The notes beneath the pieces were generated by a model, which was given only the letters and a program-made list of their open reading frames with translations, had not been told where the DNA came from and did no database searches. Of a stretch of DNA of 64,000 bases, positions 61,710 to 64,000 are shown piece by piece. Within the stretch, counting starts at the first letter, position 1. Each line of letters begins with the position of its first letter. The position numbers and the translations under genes are program-made. The stretch is from Limosilactobacillus antri DSM 16041 (GTDB lineage Bacteria; Bacillota; Bacilli; Lactobacillales; Lactobacillaceae), in NCBI RefSeq assembly GCF_000160835.1, contig NZ_GG700733.1:244609-308608 (forward strand). Reading direction: 5' to 3'.

Positions 61710-63674
61710 CTAATCAACCGCTTCATTCGCTGAATCTTTTTTGGTAACTTTCAAGACGTTGTCCTTCGTAGTTACCTCGGCACCGGCCTTAACCAGCATC
61801 TTGAGGTCAAAGCTTTCACTATTAGTAACCGTGACGATTACCGTGTCATCCAGTCCCGCCTTCTTGATGGTTGGGTCCCAGAATTCCATCAGCTCCTGGC
61901 CCTTTTCGACGTGCTGACCCTTGTTAAAGTAGGTTACAAAGCCGGTTCCGTGGAGTTTAACGGTATCGATCCCAACGTGGATCAGGAGGGCAATTCCGTT
62001 ATCGGAAACAAGACCGACGGCGTGCCGGGTAGAGAAGGTTGCCCGCACCGTTCCGGCAAATGGTGCATAAACTTTTCCATCAGTTGGCTTAATTGCGAAT
62101 CCTTCACCCATCTTGCCTTCAGCAAAGGCCGGATCGCTAACGTCGCTTAAGTTAACAACCTTACCAGCAACCGGAGTTGGAATTTCGGTTTCACCCAGCT
62201 GGAGTTGCGGAGCGGCTTCTTCAACCGCGGTGTCGGCAGCAGCTTCGTTCCCCTTGAATTGCTTACCCCAAGTTTGTTCCAGTTCAGCCACAATCTTAGC
62301 GTGCGAGCCTTCATCCAGCTTAACCTTGATGGCAAAGATGATGATCCCGACGATGATTAAGGAGATTGGGATTAAGAACATGTAGATCTTGAAGACGCTG
62401 ACTCCGTGAGCAGAGATGGTTGCAGCAGTAGCCCCACCGGTCATCCCAGCGGCAACGGTAGCCATTCCGACAACCCCGTTGGCAACGGCGCCACCGAACT
62501 TATCCAGCAGCGGCCGAATTGACAGGGTTAGCGATTCGTCCCGGTGACCTAACTTCAATTGACCATATTCAACGGAGTCGGTAATCGTCATCAGAACAAC
62601 CAGGAAGATAATCGGTTGCGGGATGAAGAATAATTCGGCCCCGAGCAGGACGAGCGCTAATGACTTGCCGGCAAAGGCAAAAATCAGAGCACCAATAACT
62701 TCAATTGTGGCAGCGCCGTAGAAGAGCTTATGCCGCCCAATCTTACCAGAGAATAGCGGGAAGGCAAAGACGGAAATCACACCGACAACCGTGTTCAAAC
62801 CACCCAGAATTGAGAAGGCCTTGGAGTTGCCAAGGACGTAGGTGAAGTAGTACAGTTCAAAACTGTTCAGCAAAGTCTGTCCAGTAGTGAAGAATAGGTA
62901 GGACATCGCAATGGCCAGCAACTGGTCATTCTTGATCAGGATGTGCAGAATATCCTTGAGCTTCGTCTGTTCCTTGTTTTCCCGCAGCAGCGACTTCTGT
63001 TCGTGGGTGAACATCCCCACCCCGATTGCCGTGATTGCAGAAACTGCGGCAACGATTACGGCGAAGATAAACCAACCACGGTCATCACCGGTTCCGCCAT
63101 TTTGGTTAATGGAGAAGAACAGAACCATTGGCATGATGACAAAACCAATGATTTGCCCACCGATGGTTGAACCAACCCGGGCAAAAGTAGCTATCTTATC
63201 CCGTTCGTGTGAATCAAAGGACATGGCAGGGATCATTGACCAAAAACCAACATCGTTGAAGGAGTAGAAGATATCCATGATAATGTAGATAATGGCAAAG
63301 ACAACCAGGTACAGGTAGGGACTGGAAACGTTCAGTCCGCCAAGTGGCGTGAATAAAGCAGCCAGGAGGACGGCGGAAATAACACCACCGCCGACAACCC
63401 ACGGCTTAAACTTCCCCCACTTAGTATTGGTCCGGTCAATTGCGTTCCCGATTAACGGGTCGATCAGTAATTCGACAATCCGCAGAATCATGATAATGAG
63501 GGTAACGTAACCGACCATTCGATTATCAAAGTGCTTGTCGCTTGAAGTAAACAGGTGACCAGTAACGTACATCATAAAGTACGTTGACAGTAATGCAAAG
63601 AAAGCGTCATGTCCGAACGCCCCGAGAGAATATGCGAGACGTGAGCGGACTACATGTGGCTCTTGCTTATCCAT
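61710..63674 (-). CDS. lacS: Lactose/galactoside permease LacS with EIIA domain
   Basis: A 654-residue sugar transporter of the GPH family. Residues 1-460 hold 12 membrane segments; residues 490-640 are an IIA(Glc)-like domain with the phosphorylatable His566 in ALLIHVGIDTVKL. Such LacS proteins exchange lactose for galactose, and phosphorylation by HPr tunes them; raffinose-type galactosides are also possible. Its promoter has a CcpA-type site and a palindrome like the one before galK, so both belong to one galactose regulon. Confidence 0.94.
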   Translation of the reverse strand: MDKQEPHVVRSRLAYSLGAFGHDAFFALLSTYFMMYVTGHLFTSSDKHFDNRMVGYVTLIIMILRIVELLIDPLIGNAIDRTNTKWGKFKPWVVGGGVISAVLLAALFTPLGGLNVSSPYLYLVVFAIIYIIMDIFYSFNDVGFWSMIPAMSFDSHERDKIATFARVGSTIGGQIIGFVIMPMVLFFSINQNGGTGDDRGWFIFAVIVAAVSAITAIGVGMFTHEQKSLLRENKEQTKLKDILHILIKNDQLLAIAMSYLFFTTGQTLLNSFELYYFTYVLGNSKAFSILGGLNTVVGVISVFAFPLFSGKIGRHKLFYGAATIEVIGALIFAFAGKSLALVLLGAELFFIPQPIIFLVVLMTITDSVEYGQLKLGHRDESLTLSIRPLLDKFGGAVANGVVGMATVAAGMTGGATAATISAHGVSVFKIYMFLIPISLIIVGIIIFAIKVKLDEGSHAKIVAELEQTWGKQFKGNEAAADTAVEEAAPQLQLGETEIPTPVAGKVVNLSDVSDPAFAEGKMGEGFAIKPTDGKVYAPFAGTVRATFSTRHAVGLVSDNGIALLIHVGIDTVKLHGTGFVTYFNKGQHVEKGQELMEFWDPTIKKAGLDDTVIVTVTNSESFDLKMLVKAGAEVTTKDNVLKVTKKDSANEAVD

Positions 63675-63721
63675 TCTTGACTCCCCTTTTCTGACAAAAT
63701 AAATAATTGCTTACATCCATC

Positions 63722-63774
63722 ATGTTAAGCGCTTTCACTAAAGTTGTCAATAATCTTTTAGTAAAATTTTACGA
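63722..63774 (-). promoter_or_regulatory. lacS promoter with CRE-like site and GalR-like operator
   Basis: On the minus strand TTGACA (63745-63750), 17 bases, TAACAT (63722-63727). TGAAAGCGCTTAAC (about 63725-63738) lies in the spacer and -10, the same place as the CRE-like site of pgi. Upstream, TAGTAAAATTTTACGA (63759-63774) matches the galK operator. Confidence 0.75.
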
Positions 63775-63874
63775 TAATTATTCACTTTGCTTCACTATTT
63801 TACCCAGTGCGTCTAATATCATCAATTACCCTTGATAAAGTCAATTCGTGGATATTTCGTTCACCAATATGCTA

Positions 63875-64000
63875 GGTAAACTTTTAGTAAGCGCCTGCTT
63901 AAATAGGGGAGAACAGGTCAAATCGTGGTTAAGGTCTTTGAAAGATTAATGTGAAATTTATCAAATAAATGACCCGTGGGCTTTTTAGTAATTAAAAAGG
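63875..64000 (+). promoter_or_regulatory. Right-edge region with a second GalR-like site
   Basis: GGTAAACTTTTAGTA (63875-63889) resembles the operators before galK and lacS, and is followed by the AAGCGCC core. On the plus strand a rightward gene beyond the window, possibly beta-galactosidase, would be under its control; that is inference. No coding frame begins before the edge. Confidence 0.4.

Overview
The window looks like chromosome of a heterofermentative lactic acid bacterium of the Limosilactobacillus group (L. fermentum or a close relative). Grounds: moderately high GC for a lactobacillus, AGGAGG-type ribosome binding sites, T-box leaders before aminoacyl-tRNA synthetase genes, a KxYKxGKxW-type signal peptide on a LysM cell-wall hydrolase, a LacS permease with a C-terminal EIIA domain, and small families typical of lactobacilli. 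The species is inferred. I found no rRNA, tRNA, CRISPR array, prophage or insertion sequence.

Layout. 1-6 kb (minus strand): a T-box-controlled hydratase-family gene cut by the left edge, T-box-controlled thrS whose editing domain looks degenerate, a low-complexity membrane protein, and mntH. 6-12 kb: a zinc alcohol/polyol dehydrogenase, then a heme-sensing hrtRBA-like operon with two operators, then a MacB-like ABC transporter. 12-16 kb: an ArsR regulator, a LysM glucosaminidase, an orphan LacI regulator and a small conserved protein. 16-20 kb: a membrane protein, an MFS transporter and T-box-controlled hisS. 20-26.5 kb: flavin reductase and NAD(P)HX epimerase, small unknown proteins, and an mpg-moxR-VWA-small protein operon. 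26.5-33 kb: PepO-like peptidase, a membrane HTH regulator overlapping a macrodomain gene, and a sugar locus (SemiSWEET / pgi-fructokinase-SemiSWEET) in which pgi is frameshifted at a run of nine G. 33-39 kb: cardiolipin synthase and a complete Bce-type antimicrobial-peptide module (ABC transporter, histidine kinase, response regulator). 39-47.5 kb: aminotransferase plus D-2-hydroxyacid dehydrogenase, pnuC, a GreA paralogue, two unknown genes, alanine dehydrogenase and an amino-acid permease. 47.5-54 kb: a PEBP/phosphatase/SGNH cluster and galK-galT-galR. 54-64 kb: another membrane HTH protein, L-serine dehydratase with an Fe-S assembly factor, a dicarboxylate/amino acid symporter, a peptide transporter, an Lrp regulator, UspA and lacS.

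How the parts fit. LacS and GalK/GalT form the transport and Leloir part of lactose/galactose use; matching GalR-like operators and CcpA-type sites lie before both galK and lacS. The SemiSWEET-pgi-fructokinase locus suggests PTS-independent hexose entry followed by phosphorylation, with divergent promoters whose -35 boxes are the two halves of one 18-bp perfect palindrome. Ald plus permease, serine dehydratase plus symporter, and aminotransferase plus D-hydroxyacid dehydrogenase connect amino acids to pyruvate and 2-keto acids. HrtRBA, MntH and the Bce-like module handle heme, manganese and peptide stress.

The most unusual points are the apparently editing-deficient ThrRS, the poly-G frameshift in pgi, the SemiSWEET locus with its shared palindrome, the Ile-type T-box on a hydratase gene, and the DNA-repair/MoxR/VWA operon.
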